Shown in pieces: positions 1 to 8,923 of a stretch of 40,066 nucleotides of DNA. Below the pieces are notes generated by a model, which made no database searches, was not told the origin of the DNA, and saw nothing but the letters and a program-made list of their open reading frames with translations. How positions within the stretch are numbered: the stretch's first letter is position 1; each line of letters starts with the position of its first letter. The stretch covers positions 37,185 through 77,250 of the forward strand of contig CAJUAE010000006.1 in the NCBI GenBank assembly GCA_910583965.1, given 5' to 3'. The stretch is from an uncultured Lachnospiraceae bacterium. GTDB taxonomy: Bacteria; Bacillota; Clostridia; Lachnospirales; Lachnospiraceae. The translations under genes and the position numbers were made by a program.

Positions 1-348
1 TATGGAATGCCGCCACAGATGGGAATGCCACAGGGCGGTTATGGAATGCCAAATGTAAATATACAACCTGCACAGTTCCAAAATTTTGCACAGGGACAGG
101 GGGAAATGGTAAGTGCAGAGAGCATAGGCCTGATTCGAGATGTTCCTTTGGAGGTAACTGTAGAGCTGGGAAGAACTAGCAAATCTATTTCAGATATTCT
201 GGAGTTTGCCCCAGGTACTATTATAGAACTTGACAAGATCGCAGGTGAGCCAATTGACGTACTTGTAAATGGTAAGTTTGTCGCAAAGGGCGAGGTTGTG
301 GTAATTGAGGAAAGTTTTGGTGTAAGAATTATGGAGATAATCAAATAA
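1..348 (+). CDS. fliY: Flagellar motor switch protein FliY/FliN, 3' part only
   Basis: The gene is cut by the left window edge; the open frame runs from base 1 to a TAA at 346-348. The visible protein starts with a Met/Pro/Gly/Gln-rich linker (about residues 1-30) and ends with a SpoA (surface presentation of antigens) domain. Its core carries a V-PLEVTVELGRTSKSISDIL stretch and a closing PIDVLVNGKFVAKGEVVVIEESFGVRI segment, as in FliN and the FliY C-terminus. FliN/FliY forms the C-ring of the flagellar switch and helps CheY-P binding. Being followed directly by cheY and fliOPQR, as in clostridial fla/che operons, supports FliY. The N-terminal CheC-like part that would separate FliY from FliN lies outside the window, so FliN remains possible. 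Confidence 0.9.
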   Translation, partial: YGMPPQMGMPQGGYGMPNVNIQPAQFQNFAQGQGEMVSAESIGLIRDVPLEVTVELGRTSKSISDILEFAPGTIIELDKIAGEPIDVLVNGKFVAKGEVVVIEESFGVRIMEIIK

Positions 349-400
349 TTGAAATTTGATTAAAATATAAAGTTCAAAATTAGAAAGGACAAGATTTATT

Positions 401-763
401 ATGGCAAAGAGAATTCTGATCGTAGATGATGCTGCTTTCATGAGAATGATGATAAAAGATATTTTGACAAAGAACGGATATGAGATTGCTGCAGAGGCTG
501 AGAATGGTAAGATCGCAGTTGATAAGTATAAGGAGGCGTCTCCAGATCTAACCCTTCTGGATATCACTATGCCAGAGATGGATGGAATCCAAGCGCTCAA
601 GGCAATTAAAGGAATTGATCCGGGTGCAAATGTTATCATGTGTTCTGCGATGGGTCAGCAGGCAATGGTAATTGAGGCAATTCAGTCTGGTGCAAAGGAC
701 TTTATTGTAAAACCGTTTCAGGCGGAACGTGTTTTGGAGGCAGTTAAGAAGGTTGTAGGATAG
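401..763 (+). CDS. cheY: Chemotaxis response regulator CheY
   Basis: A single-domain receiver protein of 120 residues. The acidic pair D9-D10, phospho-acceptor D54 in the LLDITMPEMDG motif, S82 and K104 in the IVKPF motif are all present, so it should be phosphorylated by CheA (encoded at 10765) and bind the FliM/FliY switch. There is no output domain. It follows fliY by 52 bases with an AGAAAGGAC ribosome site, and lies upstream of fliO as in other Firmicute motility operons. A sporulation- or metabolism-related single-domain receiver is unlikely given the context. Confidence 0.96.
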   Translation: MAKRILIVDDAAFMRMMIKDILTKNGYEIAAEAENGKIAVDKYKEASPDLTLLDITMPEMDGIQALKAIKGIDPGANVIMCSAMGQQAMVIEAIQSGAKDFIVKPFQAERVLEAVKKVVG

Positions 764-770
764 AAAAGTT

Positions 771-1136
771 ATGCTATTGACATCGACATCGAATAGGTTT
801 GACTCTATTGTACAATTGTTAACGGTGATTCTGATATTTATATTTGTGTTGGCTCTTACATATTTCTCCACAAAGTTAACTGCAGGTCTTCAAAAAGGGA
901 GGCTTGCAGGTTCTAATGTAGAGATATTGGAAACATTTAAGATAGCACCAACCAAATATATACAAGTTGTGAGGATAGGTGAAAAATATTTTTCCTATGT
1001 AGTCTGCAAAGACACAGTTACTTTGCTTGGAGAAATGACAAAAGAAGATATTTTGACATGGAACAAAGCGGAGACAGGGCCGGCGAGCAATATGAATTTT
1101 AAAGAGATATTTGATAAATTCAAAAAACAGCAATAA
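771..1136 (+). CDS. fliO: Flagellar biosynthetic protein FliO
   Basis: A 121-residue protein with one strong membrane helix (about residues 13-35) followed by a small cytoplasmic domain containing the FliO-type pattern VEILETFKIAPTKYIQVVRIGEKYF. FliO assists assembly of the FliP ring of the flagellar export gate. The start lies only 7 bases after the cheY stop and fliP follows. Sequence conservation of FliO is low, so the call leans on size, topology, the short motif and position between cheY and fliP. Confidence 0.88.
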   Translation: MLLTSTSNRFDSIVQLLTVILIFIFVLALTYFSTKLTAGLQKGRLAGSNVEILETFKIAPTKYIQVVRIGEKYFSYVVCKDTVTLLGEMTKEDILTWNKAETGPASNMNFKEIFDKFKKQQ

Positions 1137-1182
1137 GTCAATTTTTATGCACGTTTGGGTCACTGGATAAGGATAATATTAT

Positions 1183-2085
1183 ATGAAGAATAAATGCAAA
1201 AAATACAATATTGGGCGAGAATTTCGGAAAATAATATATATGTTCTCTATGATTTTTATAATATTGCTGGCAGATGTCTTGGTGGCAAAGGCAACCAGTG
1301 ATGACGGTGCTGCGGCAGAAGCAGTGATTGACAATCAACAGGGAGATGAGAACAGAACCAATATTAATGATCCTGGTACTGCCCAGACAGGAGAAGATCT
1401 TCAGAAACTGAATATTGCAAATAATCTTACGATCACCTATGACAGTGGAAACGGAGAATTGAGTGGTACCTTAAGGATATTGCTGATATTAACAGCTATT
1501 GCTGTTGTGCCGATTCTGTTGGTGACGATCACATCATTTACAAGGATTTTGATCGTGCTGCATTTTACAAGACAAGCTTTAAATACGCAGTCGGCGCCGC
1601 CGAATCAAGTGTTAATTGCAATTAGTTTGTTCTTGACATTTTTTATTATGCAGCCGGTGTTTGGAAAAGTTTATACAGAAGCGATTATCCCATATGATGC
1701 AGGGGAAATTGGTTTTGAAGAGGCATGTAGTATTGCAGCAGCTCCAATGAGGCAGTTTATGTTTGAGCAGACACAGAGAGGTGACATCAATGCTTTTATG
1801 CAGATTGCGAATGTGGCATGGGATGGTGAGACGGAAGCACAGGTGCCGACTTCTGTACTGATTCCTTCTTTTATTGTCAGTGAACTTCGGACAGCGTTTA
1901 TTATAGGATTTATGATTTATATTCCATTTATTGTCATTGACATGGTTGTTGCATCTGTACTTATGAGTATGGGTATGATGATGCTTCCACCAACGACAAT
2001 TTCTATGCCATTTAAAATTTTGTTGTTTGTGCTGGCAGATGGTTGGAATTTAGTGATTGTATATCTTGTACAGACATTTTATTGA
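1183..2085 (+). CDS. fliP: Flagellar export gate protein FliP
   Basis: A 300-residue integral membrane protein with an N-terminal signal-like helix (about residues 16-36), then a polar linker of some 50 residues. The conserved FliP core follows: LVTITSFTRILIVLHFTRQA and the QSAPPNQVLI segment near residues 110-145, and the C-terminal SMGMMMLPPTTISMPFKILL motif. FliP forms the pentameric pore of the flagellar type III secretion gate with FliQ and FliR. The extended charged linker (DDGAAAEAVIDNQQGDENR...) is longer than in enteric FliP. Part of the fliOPQR-flhB run. Confidence 0.97.
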   Translation: MKNKCKKYNIGREFRKIIYMFSMIFIILLADVLVAKATSDDGAAAEAVIDNQQGDENRTNINDPGTAQTGEDLQKLNIANNLTITYDSGNGELSGTLRILLILTAIAVVPILLVTITSFTRILIVLHFTRQALNTQSAPPNQVLIAISLFLTFFIMQPVFGKVYTEAIIPYDAGEIGFEEACSIAAAPMRQFMFEQTQRGDINAFMQIANVAWDGETEAQVPTSVLIPSFIVSELRTAFIIGFMIYIPFIVIDMVVASVLMSMGMMMLPPTTISMPFKILLFVLADGWNLVIVYLVQTFY

Positions 2086-2124
2086 CATTAAAGATTCTTA
2101 GTTGTTGGAAAGGTTGGTGATTCA

Positions 2125-2394
2125 ATGACCGTAGAAATGGTGACTGATGTAATGAAAGAGGGGCTATTTGTAGTCCTTAAAACGGCTGCTCCACCGTTGA
2201 TTGTATCATTAGTGGTTGGTTTGTTTGTCAGTATTTTTCAGACAGTGACTTCTATTCAGGAACAAACACTTACTTTTGTTCCTAAAATTGTGGGAATGTT
2301 TATCTGTCTGATGGTTCTGGGAGATTGGATGTTAAATAATATGATAACTTATATGACTGATTTGTATCAGAATTTTTCCCTGTATATCAGATAG
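2125..2394 (+). CDS. fliQ: Flagellar export gate protein FliQ
   Basis: An 89-residue, two-helix membrane protein of the normal FliQ length, with the family pattern PPLIVSLVVGLFVSIFQTVTSIQEQTL and FVPKIV. FliQ packs around FliP/FliR in the export gate of the basal body. It lies 39 bases after fliP and 15 before fliR. Confidence 0.97.
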   Translation: MTVEMVTDVMKEGLFVVLKTAAPPLIVSLVVGLFVSIFQTVTSIQEQTLTFVPKIVGMFICLMVLGDWMLNNMITYMTDLYQNFSLYIR

Positions 2395-2409
2395 TGGAAG
2401 GAGCTGGCA

Positions 2410-3192
2410 ATGGTAAATTTATCATTTCCGCTGTCGGAGCTGGAATATTTTCTGTTTATATTTGTGCGGGTTGCATCATTTGTTTTTGTCGCACCGTTTT
2501 TTAGCACAAAAGGTGTACCCAATCAAGTGAAAATAGCATTAAGTATGTTCATTGCATACATTATATATTATTTTGGTCCAGAACATATTTATCCAGAATA
2601 CAATACTGTACTGGGATTTTGTACAGTCGTACTTAAGGAAGTGTCGGTGGGTTTGCTCATTGGTTTGGCAGCCCAAATGTGTACTTCCATTGTTTTATTT
2701 GCAGGAAGAATTATGGACATGGAAGTAGGATTATCCATGGCAAATGTATTTGACCCTGCGACAAATGAACAGGCTTCTATTACAGGTGCTTTGTTACAGT
2801 ATGGTGTGATGTTAATTTTATATACGACTGGATTGCATCGATTTCTACTTAAGGCGCTGATGGAAACATTTACATTAATTCCCATCAGTGGAGTTCACAT
2901 TAATACAGACCGTCTACTGGAAATATTGATTAATTTTTTGAGCAATTATATTATTATTGGATTTCGGATTTGCCTGCCAGTATTTGCTAGTATTACACTA
3001 ATGAATATTGTCCTTGCACTTTTGGCAAAGCTTGCACCACAGATGAATATGTTTTCGGTTGGTATTCAGCTCAAACTGCTTGCAGGATTGAGTGTTATTG
3101 TGATAACAGTAACACTGCTTCCAGATATCTGCAATTTTATTTTCGATCAGATACAGCAGATGATGGTATCAATTGTGGAGGGTATGATGTGA
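2410..3192 (+). CDS. fliR: Flagellar export gate protein FliR
   Basis: A 260-residue polytopic membrane protein with FliR features: an N-terminal FVFVAPFFSTKGVPNQVKIALS segment and a DMEVGLSMANVFDPATNEQ stretch near residues 102-121. FliR forms the single asymmetric subunit of the FliP5-FliQ4-FliR1 gate. It starts 15 bases after the fliQ stop with a GGAAGGAG ribosome site, and its stop overlaps the flhB start by four bases, which suggests translational coupling. Confidence 0.97.
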   Translation: MVNLSFPLSELEYFLFIFVRVASFVFVAPFFSTKGVPNQVKIALSMFIAYIIYYFGPEHIYPEYNTVLGFCTVVLKEVSVGLLIGLAAQMCTSIVLFAGRIMDMEVGLSMANVFDPATNEQASITGALLQYGVMLILYTTGLHRFLLKALMETFTLIPISGVHINTDRLLEILINFLSNYIIIGFRICLPVFASITLMNIVLALLAKLAPQMNMFSVGIQLKLLAGLSVIVITVTLLPDICNFIFDQIQQMMVSIVEGMM

Positions 3193-4301
3193 TATTAGAA
3201 TATAATTTACAATTTTTTGCGCAGGAAGGTCCTGGAGGAGAGAAGACAGAAGAACCAACTTCAAAAAAGAAGTCAGATACCCGTAAGGATGGTAAAGTTC
3301 CCAAGAGTAAAGAGTTGTCAAGCGGCGTGGAGCTGATTGCACTCTTTTTAATTTTAAAGTTTTGGGTTGGCCGTATGGGCGTGAACTTTATGAAACTGTT
3401 TGGGGAAATCTATGGAAAGATGCCAGAGTACACTACTTATTGGAATGGACGTATTGTCAGGGAAGATTATAAGGTTCTAATTAATAATGTCTATCTGGAA
3501 TTATTAAAACAGTTGCTTCCATTTTTTATTATTGGTGTTGTGATAGCGATTGGCATTAATATGATGCAGTTTAAATTTCAGATAACAACAAAACCATTGC
3601 GCCCTAAATTTAGTAAATTTAATCCAATTTCGGGTATGAAACGTCTGTTTTCTAAGGAGAAGATTATTGAACTGATCAAATCTATCGCAAAAATTATTCT
3701 AATTATGGCAGTTGTGTACTCGACAATTAAGGATAAATGGGTCTATCTGGTACAGTTTTATGGAATGCCACTCAATCAGGCTATAGAACTCATTGGCAAT
3801 TTAGTGATCGACATGGGACTTAAGATTTCTCTGATATTTATGGTTATTGCGTTTGCCGATTTGTTTTATCAACGTCATAAATTTAAAAATGACATTAAGA
3901 TGACAAAGCAGGAAGTTAAAGATGAGTACAAAAACTCAGAAGGAGATCCACAGATTAAAGGAAAGATTCGGAGTAAGATGCGTGAGGCATCACAGCGACG
4001 CATGATGCAGGATGTGCCAAAGGCGGATGTTGTCATTACCAACCCGACGCACTATGCGGTTGCGATTCGATATGATGCCATGACAGGTTCTGCGCCATTA
4101 GTGCTCGCAAAAGGTGCAGATTATGTGGCACAGAAGATTAAGGAAATTGCGCGAGAAAACAATGTAGAGATTGTGGAAAATAAACCACTTGCTCGTATGT
4201 TGTATGCTAATGTAGATATTGGACAGGAAGTACCACCGGAACTATATCAGTCTGTGGCAGAAGTTCTTGCTATGGTATATAAAATGCAGGGAAAGATTTA
4301 A
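3189..4301 (+). CDS. flhB: Flagellar export switch protein FlhB
   Basis: A 370-residue protein with an N-terminal GGEKTEEPTSKKKSDTRKDG motif, four membrane helices (about 45-225) and a cytoplasmic C-domain. The self-cleavage motif NPTH is intact at residues 285-288, so the substrate-specificity switch from rod/hook to filament export should work. The start is GTG at 3189 within the fliR stop (GTGA overlap); no in-frame ATG is nearby and the first residues (MILEYNLQFF) are typical of clostridial FlhB. It closes the first transcription segment: a terminator follows at 4326. Confidence 0.97.
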   Translation: MILEYNLQFFAQEGPGGEKTEEPTSKKKSDTRKDGKVPKSKELSSGVELIALFLILKFWVGRMGVNFMKLFGEIYGKMPEYTTYWNGRIVREDYKVLINNVYLELLKQLLPFFIIGVVIAIGINMMQFKFQITTKPLRPKFSKFNPISGMKRLFSKEKIIELIKSIAKIILIMAVVYSTIKDKWVYLVQFYGMPLNQAIELIGNLVIDMGLKISLIFMVIAFADLFYQRHKFKNDIKMTKQEVKDEYKNSEGDPQIKGKIRSKMREASQRRMMQDVPKADVVITNPTHYAVAIRYDAMTGSAPLVLAKGADYVAQKIKEIARENNVEIVENKPLARMLYANVDIGQEVPPELYQSVAEVLAMVYKMQGKI

Positions 4302-4325
4302 AATTGCATACTGGATGTTGTTTAG

Positions 4326-4364
4326 AACTCTGTGTTTGTAGGTAAAAAAGCACAGAGTTTTTTG
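4326..4364 (+). terminator. Intrinsic terminator after flhB
   Basis: AACTCTGTG (4326-4334) pairs perfectly with CACAGAGTT (4351-4359), and a run of six T follows at 4358-4363. It lies between flhB and flhA and implies partial or full separation of the fliY-flhB and flhA-onward parts of the operon. Confidence 0.8.
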
Positions 4365-4446
4365 TTTCAATTTGTGTAAGTAATATAAAAAATAAAAAAA
4401 GTCAAAAAATTCACAAATTATTATATACAAATTATGTTAATTGTGC

Positions 4447-4525
4447 GATAATATAATTTATCAGAAGAACACTGTTCTTTGTGCTGGAAATCCGACTATA
4501 AGAAGCTGTTCTTGTTTCTTATAGT
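4447..4525 (+). promoter_or_regulatory. Cluster of three inverted repeats before flhA (candidate promoter/operator)
   Basis: Three perfect inverted repeats lie in 80 bases: GATAA-TATAAT-TTATC (4447-4462), whose centre is a consensus -10 hexamer; AGAACA-C-TGTTCT (4466-4478); and ACTATAAGAA (4495-4504) with TTCTTATAGT (4516-4525). None has a T-run, so they are not terminators. No good -35 box is seen at the right distance from the TATAAT, so the promoter is uncertain. The location in the 286-base gap after a terminator and before flhA suggests the start and control of a second motility transcript. Confidence 0.45.
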
Positions 4526-4587
4526 ATGATATAGGAAAAACAGGGATTATTGATAAGGGATTAAAAGGAGTTAAGGGGGAAAAAGAC

Positions 4588-6627
4588 ATGAAGATGAAGA
4601 AGGCAGACATAGGCGTTGCTCTCTATTTACTTGGTGCTATCATCATGTTGATCGTACCAATTAGTAGTACTATGCTGGATGTGCTGTTGGCAATCAATAT
4701 TTCGCTTGCATTTACGATCCTGTTCACTACAATGTTTACCAAAGAAGTTTTGGATTTGTCATTTTATCCAACGGTTTTGCTGTTTACAACGATATTCAGA
4801 ATTGCTCTGAACGTATCGTCGACACGTTTGATTTTATCGACAGGAAATCCAGGAAATGTCGTTGCGACATTTGGTAATTTCGTGGGTGGAGGCGACCTTG
4901 TTATTGGTATTGTCGTGTTTATTATTTTGATTATCGTGCAGTTTGTGGTTATTAATAAAGGTTCTGAACGTGTTGCTGAAGTAACTGCCAGATTTACATT
5001 GGATGCAATGCCAGGTAAACAGATGGCGATCGATGCAGACTTGAATACAGGTGCTATCACAGATGCGGAAGCAAAAGTTCAGCGTGAGAAGCTTCAGCAA
5101 GAAGCAAGTTTCTTTGGTTCCATGGATGGTGCTGTTAAGTATGTAAAAGGAGATGCGACCGCCGGTCTGATTATTACATTTGTAAATATTATTGGTGGTA
5201 TTATTATGGGTGTTGTGCGTCAGGGTATGGATATTGGCGCTGCAGCAGATAAATTTACGATTCTTACGATTGGTGATGGACTGGTAAGCCAGATTCCGTC
5301 CCTTCTTATATCATTATCAACGGGTATTTTGGTTACAAAGGGATCAAAGGAAGCAGATTTTGGTACTGTGCTTGTAAACCAGCTTTTTGGAATACCAAAA
5401 GTATTGTACATGGTAGGTGCAGTACTTGCATTTTTGGGATTAGTGACACCGCTAAATCCTTTGATTTTTGTTGTGCTGGGAATTATTTTTATTGTGTGCG
5501 GGCGCATGATTGCATCAACAATTGAAGTGGCAGGGATTGAGGCTGAGACAGATATGGAGGAAGATACTGCAGACGAGATCCGAAAACCAGAAAATGTCAA
5601 TTCTCTGTTGCAGGTAGACCCAATTGAACTGGAGTTTGGCTATGGTATTATACCACTTGCAGATGTCAATCAGGGTGGTGATCTTTTGGATCGCGTAGTT
5701 ATGATTCGTAGGCAAATAGCATTGGAGCTTGGTACAGTAGTGCCAATTATTCGCTTGCGCGATAATATTCAATTAAATCCCAACCAATATATCATTAAGA
5801 TTAAGGGGATTCAGGTGAGCGAGGGTGAGATTTTATTTGACCACTATATGGCAATGAATCCTGGTTTTGTGGAGGAGGAAATCTCAGGAATTCCTACTTT
5901 TGAGCCGTCATTCCATCTACCAGCAATCTGGATTACAGAGAATCAGAGAGAGCGTGCAGAAAGTGTGGGATATACGGTTGTAGACCCGCCTTCTATTATA
6001 GCAACACATTTGACAGAGATTATCAGACAGTATCTTGCAGACTTGCTTACCAGACAGGATGTACAGAATCTTGTCAATAATGTCAAAGAAACCAATCCTT
6101 CCCTTGTGGATGAACTTGTGCCAAAGCTTTTGGGACTTGGAGATATTCAGAAAGTATTGCAGAATTTATTAAAAGAAGGTATTTCTGTGCGTGATCTTGT
6201 CACTATTTTTGAGACGCTTGCCGATCATGCAGCATCGACAAGGGATACAGATATTTTGACAGAATATGTAAGGCAGAGCCTAAAGCGTGCGATCTCCAAC
6301 AAGTATTTTCCAATGAATGAAACAACAAGTGTCGTTACACTTGATCCAGGATTGGAACAGGAGATTATGGGCAGTGTAAAACAGACAGAGCAGGGCGCTT
6401 ATCTGACACTTGATCCAGAGAAAACAAAGACAATTATAGCTTCTGTAGAATCAGAAGTAGGGAAGCTTGAAAAGCTTGGCAAGAATCCAATCGTGATTAC
6501 CTCCCCAATTGTCAGAATGTATTTCAAGAGACTTACAGAGGACTATTACAAAGATTTGGTGGTGGTGTCTTATAATGAGATTGATTCAAATGTTGAGTTA
6601 CAATCAGTAGGAATGGTGACAGCATGA
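4588..6627 (+). CDS. flhA: Flagellar export protein FlhA
   Basis: A 679-residue protein of normal FlhA length. The N-terminal half has about eight membrane helices with the FHIPEP-family signature RIALNVSSTRLILSTG near residues 71-86, and a cytoplasmic KGSERVAEVTARFTLDAMPG loop follows. The C-terminal half is the cytosolic domain that docks chaperone-substrate complexes. FlhA forms the nonameric ring of the export apparatus. There are two nearby ATGs (4588 and 4594); the first is used, with a purine-rich AAGGGGG upstream. The stop overlaps the flhF start by four bases. Confidence 0.97.
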   Translation: MKMKKADIGVALYLLGAIIMLIVPISSTMLDVLLAINISLAFTILFTTMFTKEVLDLSFYPTVLLFTTIFRIALNVSSTRLILSTGNPGNVVATFGNFVGGGDLVIGIVVFIILIIVQFVVINKGSERVAEVTARFTLDAMPGKQMAIDADLNTGAITDAEAKVQREKLQQEASFFGSMDGAVKYVKGDATAGLIITFVNIIGGIIMGVVRQGMDIGAAADKFTILTIGDGLVSQIPSLLISLSTGILVTKGSKEADFGTVLVNQLFGIPKVLYMVGAVLAFLGLVTPLNPLIFVVLGIIFIVCGRMIASTIEVAGIEAETDMEEDTADEIRKPENVNSLLQVDPIELEFGYGIIPLADVNQGGDLLDRVVMIRRQIALELGTVVPIIRLRDNIQLNPNQYIIKIKGIQVSEGEILFDHYMAMNPGFVEEEISGIPTFEPSFHLPAIWITENQRERAESVGYTVVDPPSIIATHLTEIIRQYLADLLTRQDVQNLVNNVKETNPSLVDELVPKLLGLGDIQKVLQNLLKEGISVRDLVTIFETLADHAASTRDTDILTEYVRQSLKRAISNKYFPMNETTSVVTLDPGLEQEIMGSVKQTEQGAYLTLDPEKTKTIIASVESEVGKLEKLGKNPIVITSPIVRMYFKRLTEDYYKDLVVVSYNEIDSNVELQSVGMVTA

Positions 6628-7997
6628 TAATAAAGAAATTTCAAGGAAAAACAAAGGAAGAAGCACTTGCAAGTGCGAGGAGAGAGCTTGGTGAAAATAT
6701 TGTTGAGATGAATGTCAAGGCAGTTAAACCCAAAGGATTAAAAGGTATTTTCAGGGGAACCAAGTTTGAGGTTACTGTCGCAAGGGAAGATGAGAATGAA
6801 AAGTACAGCGCTGTTGCTGCGACAGAAATTCAAAAGGATGGGGTTGCAGTCAGTTTAGGACAGAATGCATCACAGGCAAAAATTATTCCAATGAAACAGC
6901 ATGAGAAGCAGGAGGCAGTCGCAGAGGATGCGAAAGCAGTTGGTCAGGCGGTTGCAGATGTTCTTTCATCCTTTCCACCACAAAAGTTAGATATGGTAAA
7001 GGATGACGGATCAAAAGAGAAAGGAATATCGGAGGCGAAAGCCAATGAACCTACAAAAGAAAACCTTCGCGGTAATGGTTTGGAAGAAAAACTGGATAAT
7101 TTGCAGAATTTGATTGAGAAACAGTTGTCACAACAGGAAAATAAACCACAGCCAGAAGAAGTCAGAACTACCGAGAGCGGAAAAAGAAAAGAAAGTACAG
7201 AGCGTGTAAATTTTTTAAAACTCTTGTATAATAAGATGATGGACAATGAGATTAATGAAAAGTATGCAAAGGATATTATAGAGGAGATTGACAAAAATTG
7301 TAAAGCGGATGTCACACTAGACTTTATGCTTTCGGAAATTTATCAAAGAATGATACTAAAACTTGGAAAACCTTATGTGATGGAGGAAAATGAGAGAAAA
7401 CCAAAGGTAATTTTCTTTGTGGGACCGACAGGAGTTGGGAAGACCACAACGATTGCAAAAATTGCGTCGTCCTTTCGTGTGGAACACAAGAAGAAAGTTG
7501 CATTGCTCACAGCAGATACTTACAGGATTGCTGCAGCAGAGCAGTTGAGGACCTACGCAAATATTCTTGAAGTGCCATTTCGCGTTGTGTACACGGCAAA
7601 GGAAATTGCAGCGTCGATAGAAGATTTTAGAGAATATGATTACATTTTGGTGGATACCACGGGGCATTCGCCAAACAATGAAGCACAGTGTGAGAGCATG
7701 AGCGATTTGATAAGTTCTGTGGACAACAGTGCAATTAAAGAAGTGTTTCTTGTGCTGTCGGCTTCGACAAAATACGGGGATTTGATGAAGATTGCAGATA
7801 CATATAAAGAAATAGCTGATTATAAGTTGATTTTTACGAAATTAGATGAAACCGCTACGCTGGGAAATATATATAACCTGAAACTATATACGGGCGCGAC
7901 ACTTTCCTATGTGACATGCGGTCAGAATGTACCAGATGATATTGAGTATTTCAATCCGCAGTCAACTGTAAAACAGTTGCTTGGGGGAAGGCGTTGA
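6624..7997 (+). CDS. flhF: SRP-type GTPase FlhF, flagellar placement
   Basis: A 457-residue protein with a conserved N-terminal B-domain (MIIKKFQGKTKEEALASARRELG...), a long variable linker (about 80-190) and an SRP-family NG domain. The P-loop GPTGVGKTT is at residues 267-275, followed by ADTYRIAAAEQLRTYA and TKLDETATLGN. The G3 motif reads VDTTGHSPNN, slightly different from the common DTAGRS form. FlhF with FlhG controls number and site of flagella. It overlaps flhA by four bases (ATGA), and flhG follows 14 bases after its stop. Confidence 0.95.
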   Translation: MIIKKFQGKTKEEALASARRELGENIVEMNVKAVKPKGLKGIFRGTKFEVTVAREDENEKYSAVAATEIQKDGVAVSLGQNASQAKIIPMKQHEKQEAVAEDAKAVGQAVADVLSSFPPQKLDMVKDDGSKEKGISEAKANEPTKENLRGNGLEEKLDNLQNLIEKQLSQQENKPQPEEVRTTESGKRKESTERVNFLKLLYNKMMDNEINEKYAKDIIEEIDKNCKADVTLDFMLSEIYQRMILKLGKPYVMEENERKPKVIFFVGPTGVGKTTTIAKIASSFRVEHKKKVALLTADTYRIAAAEQLRTYANILEVPFRVVYTAKEIAASIEDFREYDYILVDTTGHSPNNEAQCESMSDLISSVDNSAIKEVFLVLSASTKYGDLMKIADTYKEIADYKLIFTKLDETATLGNIYNLKLYTGATLSYVTCGQNVPDDIEYFNPQSTVKQLLGGRR

Positions 7998-8011
7998 TAG
8001 GAGGGGAGTAT

Positions 8012-8896
8012 ATGGATCAGGCGGAACAGTTAAGAAATGTAATTAAAATGAATCCAGCCCCGAGACCACTCTCAAGGGTTATAACAGTCACAAGCGGAAA
8101 AGGCGGTGTAGGGAAGTCGAATACTTCTATCAATCTTGCTTGCCAATTCAAAAAGATGGGAAAGCGAGTCATTATACTAGATGCAGATTTTGGACTTGCA
8201 AATATCGAAATTATGTTTGGAACCGTACCAAAACATAATCTATGTGATCTCATATATCAGGGAAAAAACATTACAGATATCATAACCTGGGGACCTATGG
8301 ACATAGGATTTATATCAGGTGGATCTGGAATTGCAGGTCTTTCAAATCTAAGTAGAGATTACTTAAATTATATCATACAAAATCTTGCAAAATTAGATGC
8401 AATTGCCGATATTATTATCATAGATACAGGTGCGGGTATCTCTGATGCAGTGTTGGATTTTCTTGTTGCGAGCGGTGAAATTCTGGTTGTTGCTACACCG
8501 GAACCCACATCAATTACAGACTCGTATTCGCTCTTAAAAGCATTGAACCGTCATCCACGATTCTCTAGGGAAGACTCAAAGATTATGGTAATTGCAAATA
8601 AAGTAGCCGGTGCAGCAGAGGGCGAAACTATGTACAATAAACTTGAGACAGTTGTGAATAGATATCTCAAGCTTCCCATATCTTATCTTGGAGCGATTCC
8701 GCAGGATTATCGCCTTGAAGATGCAGTTATGCAGCAGAAGCCGGTTAGTCTTCAAAGTCCAAATGCAAAATCATCAATTGCCTATGAGAAAATAGCGTAT
8801 GTACTGATGGACAAAGAATATGATAAGTCTTTGGTAAAAAGAGGAATGGCAGCTTTTTTCTCACATATTGTGGCAGGAAATAAAAAAATGGGATAA
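8012..8896 (+). CDS. flhG: MinD-like ATPase FlhG (YlxH), flagellar number control
   Basis: A ParA/MinD-family ATPase of 294 residues with the deviant Walker A motif SGKGGVGKSN near residue 28, ILDADFGLANIE (switch I/Walker A') and IIIDTGAGIS (Walker B). The N-terminus (MDQAEQLRNVIK) is the FlhG-type segment that stimulates FlhF GTPase activity. The frame is open from TTG at 7994, but ATG 8012 is chosen because AGGAGG at 7999-8004 lies seven bases before it. It sits directly after flhF, the usual partner. Confidence 0.94.
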   Translation: MDQAEQLRNVIKMNPAPRPLSRVITVTSGKGGVGKSNTSINLACQFKKMGKRVIILDADFGLANIEIMFGTVPKHNLCDLIYQGKNITDIITWGPMDIGFISGGSGIAGLSNLSRDYLNYIIQNLAKLDAIADIIIIDTGAGISDAVLDFLVASGEILVVATPEPTSITDSYSLLKALNRHPRFSREDSKIMVIANKVAGAAEGETMYNKLETVVNRYLKLPISYLGAIPQDYRLEDAVMQQKPVSLQSPNAKSSIAYEKIAYVLMDKEYDKSLVKRGMAAFFSHIVAGNKKMG

Positions 8897-8923
8897 ATAA
8901 GAAACTATTTTCAGGAGGAAGCT

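Noticed and set aside
4302..4587. c-di-GMP riboswitch upstream of flhA
   Set aside because: The conserved GEMM core and tetraloop-receptor segments are not seen; only simple palindromes are present.
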